DNA of 64,000 bases, taken from Smittia aterrima (taxonomy: Eukaryota > Arthropoda > Insecta > Diptera > Chironomidae). The notes beneath the pieces are model-generated. The model worked only from the letters and a program-made list of their open reading frames with translations, searched no databases and was not told the DNA's origin. The position numbers and the translations under genes were made by a program. Below are positions 14,158-25,818 of this stretch, piece after piece (position 1 is the stretch's first letter; every line of letters begins with the position of its first letter). The DNA is taken from contig CP093830.1 in assembly GCA_033063855.1 (NCBI GenBank), forward strand, positions 19,964,854 to 20,028,853, given 5' to 3'.

Positions 14158-14769
14158 GTTGATCGGAAACTCTGCAAATATATTCAAGATGACTTGTTGA
14201 ATTCATGACGACACCAGCATGTTGTTAATTAGATTTAGTTCGTCATGAAATCGTCATTTCACTCACACATCAACAACAACTATTCAAATATTCGATATTT
14301 CTCCTCTTATCACTTTCATATGAAATTTGATGAATTATGGACGTTATCGAGATTCAGATTAGCTCGTAATGAAATGAGATAAAGGCGGAAGTAACGATTC
14401 GGAAGAGCGAAATAAGACTAATGACGCATTGGATCAAGGGAAAAAAGACGAAACAAAGGAAATTGTTAAACTTTTCTAATTCACGCACTTCACGTCACTG
14501 GAATAATGAATTCACTTTAATCGTAATAAGGATTATTCTATTTACCTTTTAAAATACTTTAACTGCAACTTAACGACTTGTGTAAGGCGCTGGAGGAATT
14601 TTTTTATCTTTTGATTTTTCACTTTTTGGTGACCACGATTTAAACTTCCCGAAATATTGAACGCCCCCGAAATATCTTGAACGCCCCTCGAGAGAGTGAA
14701 ACTAAGGAAGAACATGACCAAGTCATTATTGGATTGAAAAAAGAAATTGTTCGATTATAATTGTTTGAA
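14158..14769. promoter_or_regulatory. Shared divergent promoter region of Rab7 and Bx42
   Basis: About 610 bases lie between the two divergent start codons. The Rab7 side carries a probable 5' UTR intron with its acceptor at 14172-14173. I see no further coding sequence and no clear TATA box, as expected for two housekeeping genes. Confidence 0.5.
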
Positions 14770-16458
14770 ATGTCACTTTCAAGTTTCCTACCCGCTCCGC
14801 TGAATAAAGTTTACGATAAAGATGACGAGAAGTCTGTCGTGAAAGGTGAGATTAATATCAAATTAAGCGATTCGTTGGATTTACATTGAATTTTTCTTTA
14901 AACAGTAAACTTGGGAGCAATCCAAAATGCCAGATCAACAGCTCCGCCTTATGGAGCTAGACGAGGATTCATTCCTAGAAATGAAAATGATTTCGGCGAT
15001 GGCGGAGCTTATCCCGAGATCCACGTCGCTCAATATCCTTTGGACATGGGAAATCCACACAGCACCTCAAAGAAATCGAATGCATTAGCTCTACAAACAG
15101 ACGCGACTGGAAAAGTGAAATACGATATTATCGCTAGACAAGGACATGCTAAGGACAAGATCGTTTATTCTAATATCAATCAATTGTTGCCAGCTGAAGT
15201 TCTTTCAGAAGATGCCGAAGAACTGCAAAGGCCAACCGAAGAAGAAATTCAAGACATCACGGAAAACACACGACGAGCATTGGAGAAGCTTACTAATCAG
15301 AAAATTGCTGCGGCGATGCCAGTTAGAGCTGCAGAGAGACTAGGTCCAGCAACATACATTCGGTACACGCCAGCGCAGCAAGGAAATGGAGAATTCAATT
15401 CAGGAGCGAAACAACGAGTAATCAGAATGGTTGAAGCTCAAGTTGATCCAATGGAGCCACCAAAGTTCAAGATTAATAAGAAGATTCCAAGAGGACCGCC
15501 ATCACCTCCAGCGCCAGTTTTGCATTCTCCGTCAAGAAAAGTGTCAGTCAAAGAGCAGAAAGAATGGAAAGTTCCTCCATGCATCAGTAACTGGAAGAAC
15601 GCAAAAGGTTACACGATCCCACTCGATAAACGTCTTGCAGCTGATGGTCGAGGATTGCAACAGGTTCACATTAACGAGAAATTCGCTAAGATGGCAGAAG
15701 CACTTTACATTGCTGACAGAAAGGCAAGAGATGCAGTTGAAGCTCGTGCACAGCTTGAAAAGAAATTGGCGCAGAAAGAGAAGGAGAAGAAGGAAGAGCA
15801 ATTACGAGCTATGGCTCAACGTGCTCGAGAAGAGCGTAACGGTCTTCGTCATCCAGCAGCTAATGATTCAGAAACCACTGCTGAGATGAGAGAGCGCGAT
15901 GAGATTCGTGATCAAAGACATCGCGAACGAGCGCGTGACCGTAATTTGGCAAGAGCTGCTCCTGATAAGAGATCAAAGCTCCAGAAGGAGCGTGAACGTG
16001 ACATCAGTGAACAGATTGCTTTGGGAATGCCAGCGAAAACTCAATTCGGTGGTGAAGGACAGTTCGATCAGAGATTGTTTAATACAACAAAGGGAATGGA
16101 TTCTGGTTACGGAGATGATGAAGCATACAATGTGTACGACAAACCATGGCGTGAAGCAGGATCTCTTGGATCCCATCTTTACCGTCCTAGCAAACAAGTC
16201 GATCAAGATATTTACGGTGGTGATCTCGATAAAATCGTTAGCACAAGCAGATTCGTACCAGACAAAGAATTCTCTGGCACAGATCGCTCAACGCAAAATC
16301 AACGTCAAGGGCCAGTTCAATTCGAGAAAGAAGACGATATTTTCCAGCTCGACAAGTTCTTGGACACAGCTAAAAAGGGAACGAAAAGAAAAGATGATGG
16401 CCCTAGCTCAAGCAGCAAATCTTCTGATTACAGCGACAAGAAGCGTCGTCGCGATTAA
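14770..16458 (+). CDS. Bx42: SNW1/SKIP spliceosome and transcription coregulator
   Basis: Two exons, 14770-14845 and 14906-16458, give 542 residues, near the length of Drosophila Bx42. The start reads MSLSSFLPAPLN, typical of the family. The central SKIP/SNW domain contains the naming motif in PPCISNWKNAKGYTIPLDKR. It is followed by a long charged helical region rich in Arg and Glu, and a basic tail ending KKRRRD. The protein belongs to the Prp19-linked activated spliceosome and also acts as a nuclear coactivator. The second exon is open over its whole 1.5 kb. Its stop lies only 124 bases from that of the convergent heme lyase gene. Confidence 0.97.
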
Positions 16459-16582
16459 CAATCTTCATTTAACAATGATTCTGTAAACTTTCCTCAAGTT
16501 TAATTTGCAAGAATAAAATTAGAAATAATTTTGCGTAACTTCGAATCAATTTATTTGAATCATCATCTCTAAAATGCAAATT

Positions 16583-17398
16583 TTAATTGCTTTTCTCTGT
16601 ATGGCTCTTCTGTTCAAAGTATTCGATCTTCCATCTCATGTAGCAGACTTTCATTCTGTCCCAAACGTTGTCAAACGAGTCCATTGCAGGTCGAACATCC
16701 AACAAAGCAAATTTATATCCATCATCAACGACTCCTCCATCATAGTAATCGATAACATATCGAACGTCTTTACCGCATCTGTCGACGATCCAGTCGTGTC
16801 TGTCGAATGGCAATTCATAACCCATCCAGCCACGGATTCTAGCACGAGGACTGAAATCAGAAGCTTTTCCTCCGAAGCTTTTAAGTTTTGGACTGCCGCA
16901 TTCACGAGCATGGAGAGCTTCCCATTTCAAGACTTCTTGCCAAGCTTGTTCGTTGTTTGCGTTGTGAATTTTGATAATGTCTCCCATGTCTTTCTCTTTG
17001 AGGTCGTCTTTCTGCCAACGCCATCCTTTACGCAGCATAGCATTCCAGAACATTTGTTGACTCGGATATTCCCAGAAAGGTTTTCCATCTGGGCCAGGAA
17101 CGGCTCGAGGGATCGTTGAGAGCTGTCGTTCAGTGGGAAGAGGGAAAGGCTGATCAGGTGCTGGCTGTTGATTTGCTGGTGGCATCATGTTCAGAGGATT
17201 GATATCAGCTTGAGCAGTTCCCTGAACCAAAACTGTGTCATCCTTTTTCTTCGGCTGGTGGTTTGCATGCATTGGACACTCAGGAGGGATCTCCATGTTA
17301 GATTTCGTCAAGTCTTGGTGGTTTTCCGGCATCTTTGGCTTCTCCATCGTTTTAGCAGCTGATTCAGCTGCTACAGTTATTGAAATTTGATTTCCCAT
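16583..17398 (-). CDS. Hccs: Cytochrome c-type heme lyase (holocytochrome c synthase)
   Basis: One coding exon of 271 residues starting MGNQISITVAAESAAK. The open frame runs further upstream, but an acceptor site just before this ATG marks a 5' UTR intron. The enzyme attaches heme to apocytochrome c in the mitochondrial intermembrane space. A heme-binding CPMH motif lies at residues 41-44. The family core is strongly conserved: YPSQQMFWNAMLRKGW, then IHNANNEQAW with the heme-ligand His at about 145, then RIRGWMGYELPFDRHDW and RYVIDYYDGG. The gene converges on Bx42 and is divergent from mRpS24. Confidence 0.97.
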   Translation of the reverse strand: MGNQISITVAAESAAKTMEKPKMPENHQDLTKSNMEIPPECPMHANHQPKKKDDTVLVQGTAQADINPLNMMPPANQQPAPDQPFPLPTERQLSTIPRAVPGPDGKPFWEYPSQQMFWNAMLRKGWRWQKDDLKEKDMGDIIKIHNANNEQAWQEVLKWEALHARECGSPKLKSFGGKASDFSPRARIRGWMGYELPFDRHDWIVDRCGKDVRYVIDYYDGGVVDDGYKFALLDVRPAMDSFDNVWDRMKVCYMRWKIEYFEQKSHTEKSN

Positions 17399-17713
17399 GC
17401 CGCCTGATTCTAAAATGCGAAGAAGAAAAATAACAATGATTAAATAATCGACGAAGGTCACGAAATCGAGGTGACAGTGACAAATTTGAAGTTTCTTACA
17501 TGGCAAACGTGAAGATCAATATAGTGAAGTCTTTTTCAACTGATGATCGAGACCAGTGAGATTAGAAATAGATTTCCACTATTTTTTGACTTTTTCTTTT
17601 CCTGTTCTAAATTTCAGTTCTAAATTCTTCGAGGGAGTCAAACTAATAAGTTAGTTCTAAAGTTTCATTGTTTTGATCGGAAAAATTAAGAAAATTTAAT
17701 TTTCCCCTAAAAA
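17399..17713. promoter_or_regulatory. Divergent promoter of heme lyase and mRpS24
   Basis: About 315 bases lie between two divergent mitochondrial-function genes. The heme lyase side contains a 5' UTR intron whose acceptor lies close to its ATG. No other feature is seen. The pairing suggests co-expression of two mitochondrial genes. Confidence 0.5.
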
Positions 17714-18328
17714 ATGAATCTAAGCCGTGTCGTAAGTTAATTAAAATTTAAAGATATTTCTTAACCATCTGACATAATAAATGTTTTATTTCTTGTAGCT
17801 ACAACAACCGTCGTTACTTACTTCGCAAGTTCGGCTAATCAGCTCATCATGCGTTTTGAATAAAAATCAAATTGGACGATACAAAGTAACACCGAAGAGA
17901 GATCGTCCACTGACTTATGAAATGTCGAATCCACCTCACTATATCGCTCATCGTAAAGCGTGGAATTCATGGAATACTTGTAAGTTTAAAACGTTATTTA
18001 GTTTGTCGATGGATTTAATCAATTTCTTTTTCCAGCAAATATTAGAGGCCATGACATGAGAAGAGGACAAACGATCACTGAAGATATCTTCATCAGAAAG
18101 TTCATGGCCGGAACTTTCCACTCGCTTTTATGCTCTGAAGTCATCATCAAGCGACAATACAATCACATCAGAATCGCATCGATCATGGCTCGCGGAATCA
18201 GTCCAAGGAAAATGTATTTCTTGATTGGATACACCGAAGAGCTCTTAGCGAACTGGCTTCAATGTCCTGTCACATTAGAAATTCAAACGATTGCCGATAA
18301 GAAGGAAGTCATCTTCAAATACATTTAG
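17714..18328 (+). CDS. mRpS24: Mitochondrial small-subunit ribosomal protein uS3m (mRpS24)
   Basis: Three exons, 17714-17731, 17799-17979 and 18036-18328, give 163 residues. The first exon codes for only six residues (MNLSRV). The family core is clear: GRYKVTPKRDRPLTYEM, then NPPHYIAHRKAWNSWNT, then EDIFIRKFMAGTFHSLLCSE followed by IIIKRQ-like and GISPRKMYFLIGYTEE sequence. The basic N-terminus is consistent with a mitochondrial targeting peptide. The stop lies about 140 bases from that of the convergent Oga gene. Confidence 0.95.
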
Positions 18329-18467
18329 ATTAATGAAAGCGATAGCTGAGAATAGAAATTATGAATAAAACTCGATAAATTCGACATTATTTTATTTTTA
18401 TTAAACGGATTACGAAGCATGCAATGTGAACCAGTCAAATTTTAAAAGGATACAATAATTAGTGTAT

Positions 18468-21400
18468 TCAAAAGTTTCTCGCCATTATCATCTTGAGATT
18501 ATCGTGATAAATTTCTGTAAAGCCCAGTTTGCTGTAAAATTGGTGCATGTAGTGATCGGATCGGTTGATAACGACGTGAATTCCACAAGAACCATTAGTG
18601 CGAAGAGCTGCGAGTAAAACGCAAATCAAGCGTTTACAAACCGAAGGATCAGTCTCGAGTTGATCCTTTAAAAAGCAGCAAGTCATGATCGATGGATACG
18701 AAGATAAAACAGAGGGACATTCGTATTTGAAGTAGTGGAACCAGTTAATGGCATCTTTTCCAGCTTGAGTTAGGTTTGGTGCTTCAAGCATTGAAAGAGG
18801 ATATTTCTCGCGCATCTGAGGCAGCCACAAAGCCTGTAAATAAAATAATTAAATATCAACGAAAAAAAGTATTTTTTATTCATTTACCTCTTGACTACGA
18901 TAAAAGAGTTTTGAGTCCAAAGCAGCGCAAGCATAACCAACCAAAGTCCTGTTAGAGTTCTCAACGACCATGCAAAATTCAGGATGCATTGTAACAAATG
19001 GAGCGACTAAACGATCCGCTGGAATTTCTTGTAAGTTTTCTGGGAAAAGCTCGCTGCAGTCAGAACCATCACGACACGTTTTGTGACATATTCTGAAGAC
19101 TTCTTGCTCATCCATGTTGTTGTAGGGACGAATTGAGTACAAATTCAATGTTGGTACTTCTGGCAATTTGTAAATGAACAAATCATTTCCTGAATCGACT
19201 GGAATTAGCCGTTGTAGATCCGCAATCAATCCACCTCGGAAAACCTAAGAAAAAAACAAATTTAATTGAAAGTTACAAGAAATAATTTTAAACTTACCCA
19301 AGGCTCTTGATCTCCAGAAGTAAAAGTCTCTTTCCATCCTTTACTAAACCAAGTGTAAGATCCTTGAGTGAAAGAATTCGAATTTGTTGGGAATTTCCCA
19401 AGTTCAAGCCACTTAACGTAAGCAATGAAGATTGATATGACACTTGAAATCTCCCAAGCGTAGGTGAACAGATCGTAACAGAGTTCTCGATTGACGCAAG
19501 CAGCAATCTTCTTCGTCAGCACGAAAATCGCATCTCCGAGCTTTAAAAGCTTATCGCTGCGACGGAACCACTCTTCAATCTCTGGATTATCATCAGCTGC
19601 GCTTCTCTTGTTGCCAATTAAAATGCTTGCGTTTATTTTCAACCATTGGAACTCGTTGAGCAGTTGAAGTCCTTGCTTGCCGTGTTCGAATGGCAAATAG
19701 AACAAATCACAAAGCAGAAGAATATCATCGTGAGTGATGGTTTCAAAGCCATTTTTATCTTCATCCGACATGATTTCATACTGCATCGTTTGAATCAAAG
19801 CTGTTTCCGTCATAATCACATCGTCGGACAATTGCGACTTCTCATTTTTAATTTCCGGTTCCAAAATGATTGGGCTTCCATTTGATTTGACAAGATCATC
19901 TTTTGGAGCATCAACAGATGACAAAGCATCAGAGCTTAGACTTGAAGAGTCCGATGTGTGCTTGGGTGTTCCACAATCCATCAACTCTGACTCTTCGCTG
20001 GTCGTCTCTCCTGATGTTTTCTCAACCTCCATGATATCGTGATTTAGATTAATTGGAATCGGAACGCTTGAGACAGGCAAATTTTCTGGAATTTGAATTG
20101 ACGTAGCAGGAATCGGATTTGCAAGAACATCAGTCGTAACAACTTTCGTCGCTGAAACTAGCGAGTTCATAACGCTGGGCTTCGGATGAACTTCTGCTCC
20201 AGTAACAGCAGAACAAATATCTGCGAGTGCATGAAGCTGTGCTGAATTAACTTCTGGCATCATCATCGACGAAGAGACAGAAGACGAAGATGTGGGAGTT
20301 GTCAAAGTCAATGTCATGCAAGTGTTGATTGAAGGAATTATCGGAGGTATGACTGGTGCCAGCGCTGCAATCGGATGCGGTTTAACAATCGGACCAGAAG
20401 CTTTCTTATCTTGAAAGAAATCCTCCAACCATTCGCTAATCGCATTTTTTAAAGCAGTTCGCGGATGATAAATGCTATCAGACAAATAAGGAGGATTCTC
20501 AAAGTCGTCGTCGTTTTCAGTCTCGAGTTTCTGTGATTCGGAAATTGTGTCTGTAAAGAATAATTTGTTTTTTAAAGTTTAAACAATTGTGACAAATAAA
20601 AAGAATTTGCGACTTACTATTTGCTTCTGTGTGACAACGGCTCCATTGACCAAGTGTGTGAATTGCAATTGTATTCGCATGGAACTCACAATTTGGGTTT
20701 GTCACCACTCCACGCAATAGCGGAATAAGCTCAGGTGATCGACCATTGTATGGGCCGAGAAAGACTCGTTTGGGATCGTAGTCGTTTGCATGAAGATTGT
20801 CCCAGATTAAAGGCTTTCGTCTAAACACTTCAGTTATCTCAAGAATCTCTTCAGCGGTTAGAATTTTGGAAATCACTTTCGATCCTGTCCACAAAATATC
20901 AATTGACGGCACAAGTTTCTGTCCAATGGTGTTCAAGTATTCCGATTCAGTCACTGACGGAACGGCTCGAGTGCTGCAATATTGTGTTGGGCAGAAGAGA
21001 AAGTGAGGGCGATTCGGTTGATTCCGGTTCAGATGATTGTAGATGTCATTGCTGATTGATACTTGAGCGTGTGCAAAGCTTTGAAAGACTTCCTTATCAG
21101 ATTTTGTCATCTCTGACTCGATATCGTCGAACAATAATGCGAAGTGTTCTGAAAAAAGATTTCAAATGAATGCAAAGATAACATTAAGAACACAAATGAA
21201 CTTACCGCAGCCAAAATGTGAGACTTGATCCAGTTTTCTCTTAAGCGTTGAAACGTCTTTGATTGAGGAATAAGTGATGTCTAATCCCGGACTCAGAGCA
21301 TAGTAAAAATCAATTCCAGTAGCTTTAGCAGCTGAAATCAAGCCTTGAAGATGTTCTCCTTCTTCGACCGTGTAGAGTTCTCGCCAAGCAGCTCGATGCT

Positions 21401-21572
21401 TGAAATCATCTTTCGGAGCGTAGACGTAGAGCTGATGTCCATATTTCTTCAACTTTATAAATAACTCCTTTCTCTGATCGGCTGTAAATGGACGACCGTA
21501 GAAACCTTCAACCAGCCCCAGCAAAAACTTTTCCGATCCTCCTTCGTCAGAATGATGATTATTGGGATCCAT
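18468..21572 (-). CDS. Oga: Protein O-GlcNAcase (GH84 hydrolase with C-terminal acetyltransferase-like domain)
   Basis: Five exons: 21572-21206, 21148-20618, 20550-19298, 19244-18888 and 18833-18468. All phases match and give 957 residues. The N-terminal GH84 domain starts FLLGLVEGFYGRPF. The catalytic Asp pair sits in FALLFDDIES at about residues 130-131, and WDNLHANDYDPKR lies further on. A long Ser/Thr/Pro-rich linker in exon 3 leads to helical stalk sequence. The last two exons code for a GNAT-like domain ending in YSKLGFTEIYHDNLKMIM. The enzyme removes O-GlcNAc from nuclear and cytoplasmic proteins. The acetyltransferase-like domain is generally regarded as inactive. Confidence 0.96.
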
Positions 21573-21841
21573 TGATTCTTCTTTTTCTTCTCAATTGAAA
21601 ATTTTGATTCTCAGACTCGTTCTCGACCTTTCCGCTGTAAAACGGCACTCACTTGAAAACAGTTTGATACCTTGGATTGAATTTTTTGTTATGCTAATAT
21701 TTTTAAAGTAGAAATCAGTCCGATTTGTGATTATTTTCCGATGTTTTTATATTTTCTCTGCCGGAGATTTTTAGAACTAAACTTTTGTGTTCTAAAAAGT
21801 CTCCGGCAAGCAATTCCTTCAAGAAAATTGTTTAAGTGAAA
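21573..21841. promoter_or_regulatory. Divergent promoter of Oga and the GNAT-like gene
   Basis: About 270 bases separate the two divergent start codons. The region contains the near-perfect inverted repeat at 21759-21808 described separately. Confidence 0.5.
21759..21808. repeat. Near-perfect inverted repeat (hairpin) in a divergent promoter
   Basis: The left arm 21759-21777 (TGCCGGAGATTTTTAGAAC) pairs with the right arm 21789-21808, differing by one extra base, around an 11-base loop. It lies 34 bases upstream of the GNAT-like ATG, so it may fall in that gene's 5' UTR. Confidence 0.85.
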
Positions 21842-22720
21842 ATGAAGCCTGTGATTTGCGTTCGGCGATGTGAAGATCAAGACAGACTTCAAGTGCAAGA
21901 AGTGATCAGGAATTACGTTTTATCAAAGTTCTCAAACGCATTTTGGTTCTGCGTATTTCGGGAGGTAATTGATGTTTAATGAAATTGTTTTTATGATTTT
22001 TAATCTTAAATCTCTTTCAGATCACACTGCAACTTGTCGTCTTAGCTACAGCAATCTTCTTTATCTTCTTTGGAATTCCACTAATTTACTGTTTGTCGTC
22101 AGTTCCAGTCGTCGTTGTGATGATCGCAAGTAAGTTGCTTTATTTCTTTGTTTCTTTAATGTTCATCATCCTTAATCAATTAAAATCTTTCAGTCGTCGT
22201 TTACTTTTCTCACTACAACAAAGCAATTGAGATATCAAATCTTCACACTCCTGTCAGCTTCGTTGTGGAAGTTTACGAGCCCTACATGCTTCGTCTGTCG
22301 AAGAAGGAAATCGAATATTGTGAGAAGACTCAGGAAGAAATCAGCAATGACAGTGAAGTAAGGAAAATGAAGAAGAAAATCATCGGGACTATCGCGATCA
22401 AGAATCACAACTCGCTTCATGAGTCAGCGTGGATCTATCGCCTTGCAGTTGATCCAGAATATCCCTTCAACAGACTTGGAAAACCTTTGATTGAAGCTGC
22501 ATTGAAACATGCCTTCGATCACCAGATGTTCACTGTCGAGACCGTTTCAATGGAATGCCACGAGGACTTTCGAGAGCTTTTACTGAAAATCGGCTTCTCC
22601 ATCAAAATGATCTACCACAAAAGCATTATCGGCAGCAGTCTAAGAATTATGAAAGCTCAAATGGGAATTGATCTCGAGAAATACTTTCGCAATCATAAAA
22701 GAAATCTCAACGTTAAATGA
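21842..22720 (+). CDS. NAT8-like membrane-anchored GNAT protein
   Basis: Three exons, 21842-21964, 22021-22129 and 22194-22720, give 252 residues. The N-terminal part starts MKPVICVRRCEDQDRLQVQE, like the first strand and helix of a GNAT fold. Two close hydrophobic segments (about residues 42-80) interrupt the fold as a membrane hairpin, as in NAT8-type proteins. The remaining fold includes AWIYRLAVDPEYPF and a C-terminal strand-turn with KIGFSIKM. The expected acetyl-CoA loop (R/QxxGxG/A) is altered to NRLGKPL, so activity is uncertain. Substrate is unknown. NAT8 proteins acetylate lysines or cysteine conjugates in the ER. Confidence 0.8.
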
Positions 22721-22970
22721 ACTGGAATCTCACAAAGCAATTCTAAACATTCGGTAAATTTTTTACAATTTATGAGCTTGTAAGACTAATTAGGTCACTT
22801 AAGAGATTTATATCAAAACTTTTAGACATCTTGATCTGATTAGGAATAACAACTTTTTTTATTTATTAATTATGGAGATTTTAAAACAAAATTCAAAACA
22901 CTTTTGACCCTTTCCCAGTTATTATGCTGATTAAAATTTAAATGCAAATAAATCTTTGACGATCAAATTA

Positions 22971-24353
22971 TTAAACAGCTTCTAACAACAAAGCAATTCC
23001 TTGACCTCCTCCAATGCAAGCTGATCCGACAGCTCTCTTCAGCTTCTTTCTTTGCAATTCATGAACCAAGTGTCCAGTGATACGAGAACCTGAAGCTCCA
23101 AGGGGATGTCCAAGGGCGACGGCTCCTCCGTTGACATTCAATTTGCTTGGATCCAAGTCCAAAGCTTTAGCGCAAGCCAAAGTTTGAGCAGCAAATGCCT
23201 CGTTGATTTCAATTAAATCCAAGTCGTTGAGTGACCATCCAGCAACTTTAAGAGCATTACGAATGGCGGGTACCGGTCCTTCTCCCATAATTGATGGATC
23301 AACTCCGACAGTTGAGTATGCCACAAGTCGTGCCAATGGTTTCAAGTTGTACTCTTTAACAGCTTCTTCTGATGCCAAAATAACTGCAGCAGCTCCATCA
23401 CAAATTCCTGAAGCTGTTCCGGCAGTGACGAGTCCATCCTTCTTGAACAGACTTGTCAATTTATTTAAACCTTCAAGAGTTGTTTTTGGACGAGGATGCT
23501 CATCAACTTCGAAGTTGACTTCCTTGCCCTTGACTTTCAATTTGTATGGGACAATCTCTGCCTTGAAAGCTCCTTCATTCTGTCCCTTTTGCCAGTTCGT
23601 TTGAGACAATAACGCAAACTCATCGACTTGTTCACGTTTGATGTCGTATTTCTCTCCGAGCTTCTCAGCTGTCAATCCCATTGGAAGTTTGCAGTAGGAA
23701 TCAGTCAATCCAGTCCAAAGTGAATCCTCGAGATTATAATTTTGTCCGAGGACTGTTCCGAATCTCATGTTTCTGGCGATGAAAGGAGCTTGGCTCATCT
23801 ATTTCAAGGAAATTAAGTTTCAATGAGATTTGTTTGAAAATGTTTTTATTTTGCTTACGTTCTCGACACCGCCAGTCAGTGCAACCTTCGCTGCTCCGAT
23901 TAAAATATCTTGAGCTCCATTGACGATTGATTGGAATCCTGATCCACACAAACGGTTCACTCCAAGCGCTGGCTTTTCAATTGGAATGCCAGTGTGCAAC
24001 AAGACGTGACGAGGAAGGAAATTTCCATCGGTTTGCGTTCCTGTCATTACGTGACCGATGACAACGCTATCAACCTTCTCGGGCGAAAGGTTTGCATCTT
24101 TCAAAGCCTGTTGAGCGGCTGCTGCTTGCAACTGAGTGGCTGACACGTTTTTGAAAGATCCGCCGAAGGTACCGAAGGCCGTACGACGTGCAGCAACGAT
24201 ATAGATTCCTGAAAATAGAAAAACAAGTTTATATCAAAATTGTGTAAAGAAATCTTGATGGGGTCCAAAGTTCATTCGGGAAAATTTCAATTAAACTGGG
24301 AACATAACATTTAATTCACTGTTTGTATACAAACCTTTAGTAGTTACAGACAT
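22971..24353 (-). CDS. yip2: Mitochondrial 3-ketoacyl-CoA thiolase (ACAA2-like)
   Basis: Three exons, 24353-24335, 24208-23859 and 23798-22971, give 398 residues, the length of Drosophila yip2. The nucleophilic Cys lies in VNRLCGSGFQS (about C94). The catalytic His is in NGGAVALGHPLG (about H354) and the second Cys in ACIGGGQG (about C384). The enzyme performs the last thiolytic step of fatty-acid beta-oxidation in mitochondria. It starts MSVTTKGIYIVAARRTAFGT; like mammalian ACAA2 it has no long cleavable presequence. The first exon codes for only six residues. Confidence 0.96.
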
Positions 24354-24633
24354 AATGATAAAAGAACTCTAAGCTGATGGATGAATAATGGAATTTTCAA
24401 TTAAATAATCTTAAGCCGATGTTGTGATAACGAATGCACGAACTAAACTGGAAAAAAAACTTCATGTTCTAAAAATTGCATCGATTTGAATATCTGCCGT
24501 TGATGTGCTTTTCTGAAACAAAGTTTATTAAGTCGAACAGCAGTCATGTAGATCTATTGTATTTTAATTTCAGGAGTGTTTATTCAAATGTCCTTTGCTA
24601 TAAATATCTTTGAAGTTGAACAGCTTTACAGCT

Positions 24634-25818
24634 TCAACATTTCTTGAGAACCCAGAATATTTCATCATCAAGTTCTATCTCCTCGACTTTTATAAATTTG
24701 TAAACTTCCAATTCTTTTAAAGTACATAATCTTCTGACTACGAAGAGACGAAATCTTTTTAAGTTTGGCATTTTCAAAATCGCGTAGAAAGTTTCTTTGT
24801 CGAAGAATTCTTCAATCGTCAACTCTTCGAGATCACTTTGTAATTCAAGAAAATTCCGAAAAATTGAGCCGAAAATAGAAGCTGTTTTATAATTTATCGT
24901 CAAACTCTTAAGCTTAAATTGAAGTTGGGTCCAATAATCTTCGTTAAACATTTTGCCAAGGCTCCTTGATCTAATCCTAAGACTTGTTAGTTTCTTAAAG
25001 TTTTCGAGCATTTGTCTAAAAATTCCTTCGTCATAAAGATTGGTAGCATTTAGAAACTCAAACTTTTCAATTGTGACAGCGTTCAACAAAAATCTGCCGT
25101 AAGCATCGCCCAAGTCCGAAAAGTTGTCAACTCGTAATTTCAATTCTTTTAGTTTAGGAAAATTTAAAACTTTGTAAGGCGAGTAATCTGAAGTTTGACT
25201 CCAATCTTCAAGCATTTTTTTATATTTGCAAATAACAGAAAGACTTTCAACTGATGATTCGAATGATGAGAGAAAATTCCATAAATCTATTTTCTTTCTA
25301 AAATAAATATCGTTCAGCGAAACTGTTTTCCAGTCGTGAGCCTTTCCAAGAAAAAAGTCATAAAGCGACGAGGAAATGTAGTCGTAGCTGCTGTAATCTC
25401 TGATACAGTCTCCTTCATCATCTGAATAGGTGTCTTCTTCTTCTGGTTCATCATCTGAATCGAAGTCTCGTCCGATTTGAATGTTCTGATATAATCTCGA
25501 GCTATTCTTCAGTAAATCGAAGTCTTCCTGATGCAGCGTGCATTTCTCTTCAAAAACAATTTTAATTCTCTTCATAAGAACTTTTGATGAGGCGATGAAG
25601 TTGTAATAACTTGAGTTGACCTCTGAAGCCTTGATTAAATCCTTTCCGTTTAGATGATTAAAAATCATTTCGGGGATGTCAATAAAGCGCGAGAAATATT
25701 CCAAAGGATCCATTGCCAATTCAGATAATTTGATAATTTTCTTTTCACTTGAAACTTCTGCTTCCATTTCTTTCGCTGCATTTCTCTTGTTTGCGATCAG
25801 CGCTTTGCTCTCTTCCAT
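24634..25818 (-). CDS. F-box/leucine-rich repeat family protein (copy 1)
   Basis: One exon of 394 residues. An F-box-like motif spans about residues 35-75 (MDPLEYFSRFIDIPEMIFNH, then LNGKDLIKASEVNSSYYNF). A long region of irregular leucine-rich repeats follows (FPKLKELKLRV, FKKLTSLRIRS, LKSLTINY, MPNLKRFRLF). An acidic insert (about 125-145) is not shared with the two relatives at 36431-37759 and 38664-39932. F-box proteins usually link substrates to an SCF ubiquitin ligase. Here that is inference, since the F-box is divergent. This copy lies on the opposite strand, about 11 kb from the tandem pair, with ppk and transporter genes between. Confidence 0.75.
   Translation of the reverse strand: MEESKALIANKRNAAKEMEAEVSSEKKIIKLSELAMDPLEYFSRFIDIPEMIFNHLNGKDLIKASEVNSSYYNFIASSKVLMKRIKIVFEEKCTLHQEDFDLLKNSSRLYQNIQIGRDFDSDDEPEEEDTYSDDEGDCIRDYSSYDYISSSLYDFFLGKAHDWKTVSLNDIYFRKKIDLWNFLSSFESSVESLSVICKYKKMLEDWSQTSDYSPYKVLNFPKLKELKLRVDNFSDLGDAYGRFLLNAVTIEKFEFLNATNLYDEGIFRQMLENFKKLTSLRIRSRSLGKMFNEDYWTQLQFKLKSLTINYKTASIFGSIFRNFLELQSDLEELTIEEFFDKETFYAILKMPNLKRFRLFVVRRLCTLKELEVYKFIKVEEIELDDEIFWVLKKC

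Noticed and set aside
15431..16486. Long second-frame open stretches inside Bx42
   Set aside because: They are shadows of the Bx42 coding frame, which has clear family similarity over its whole length.
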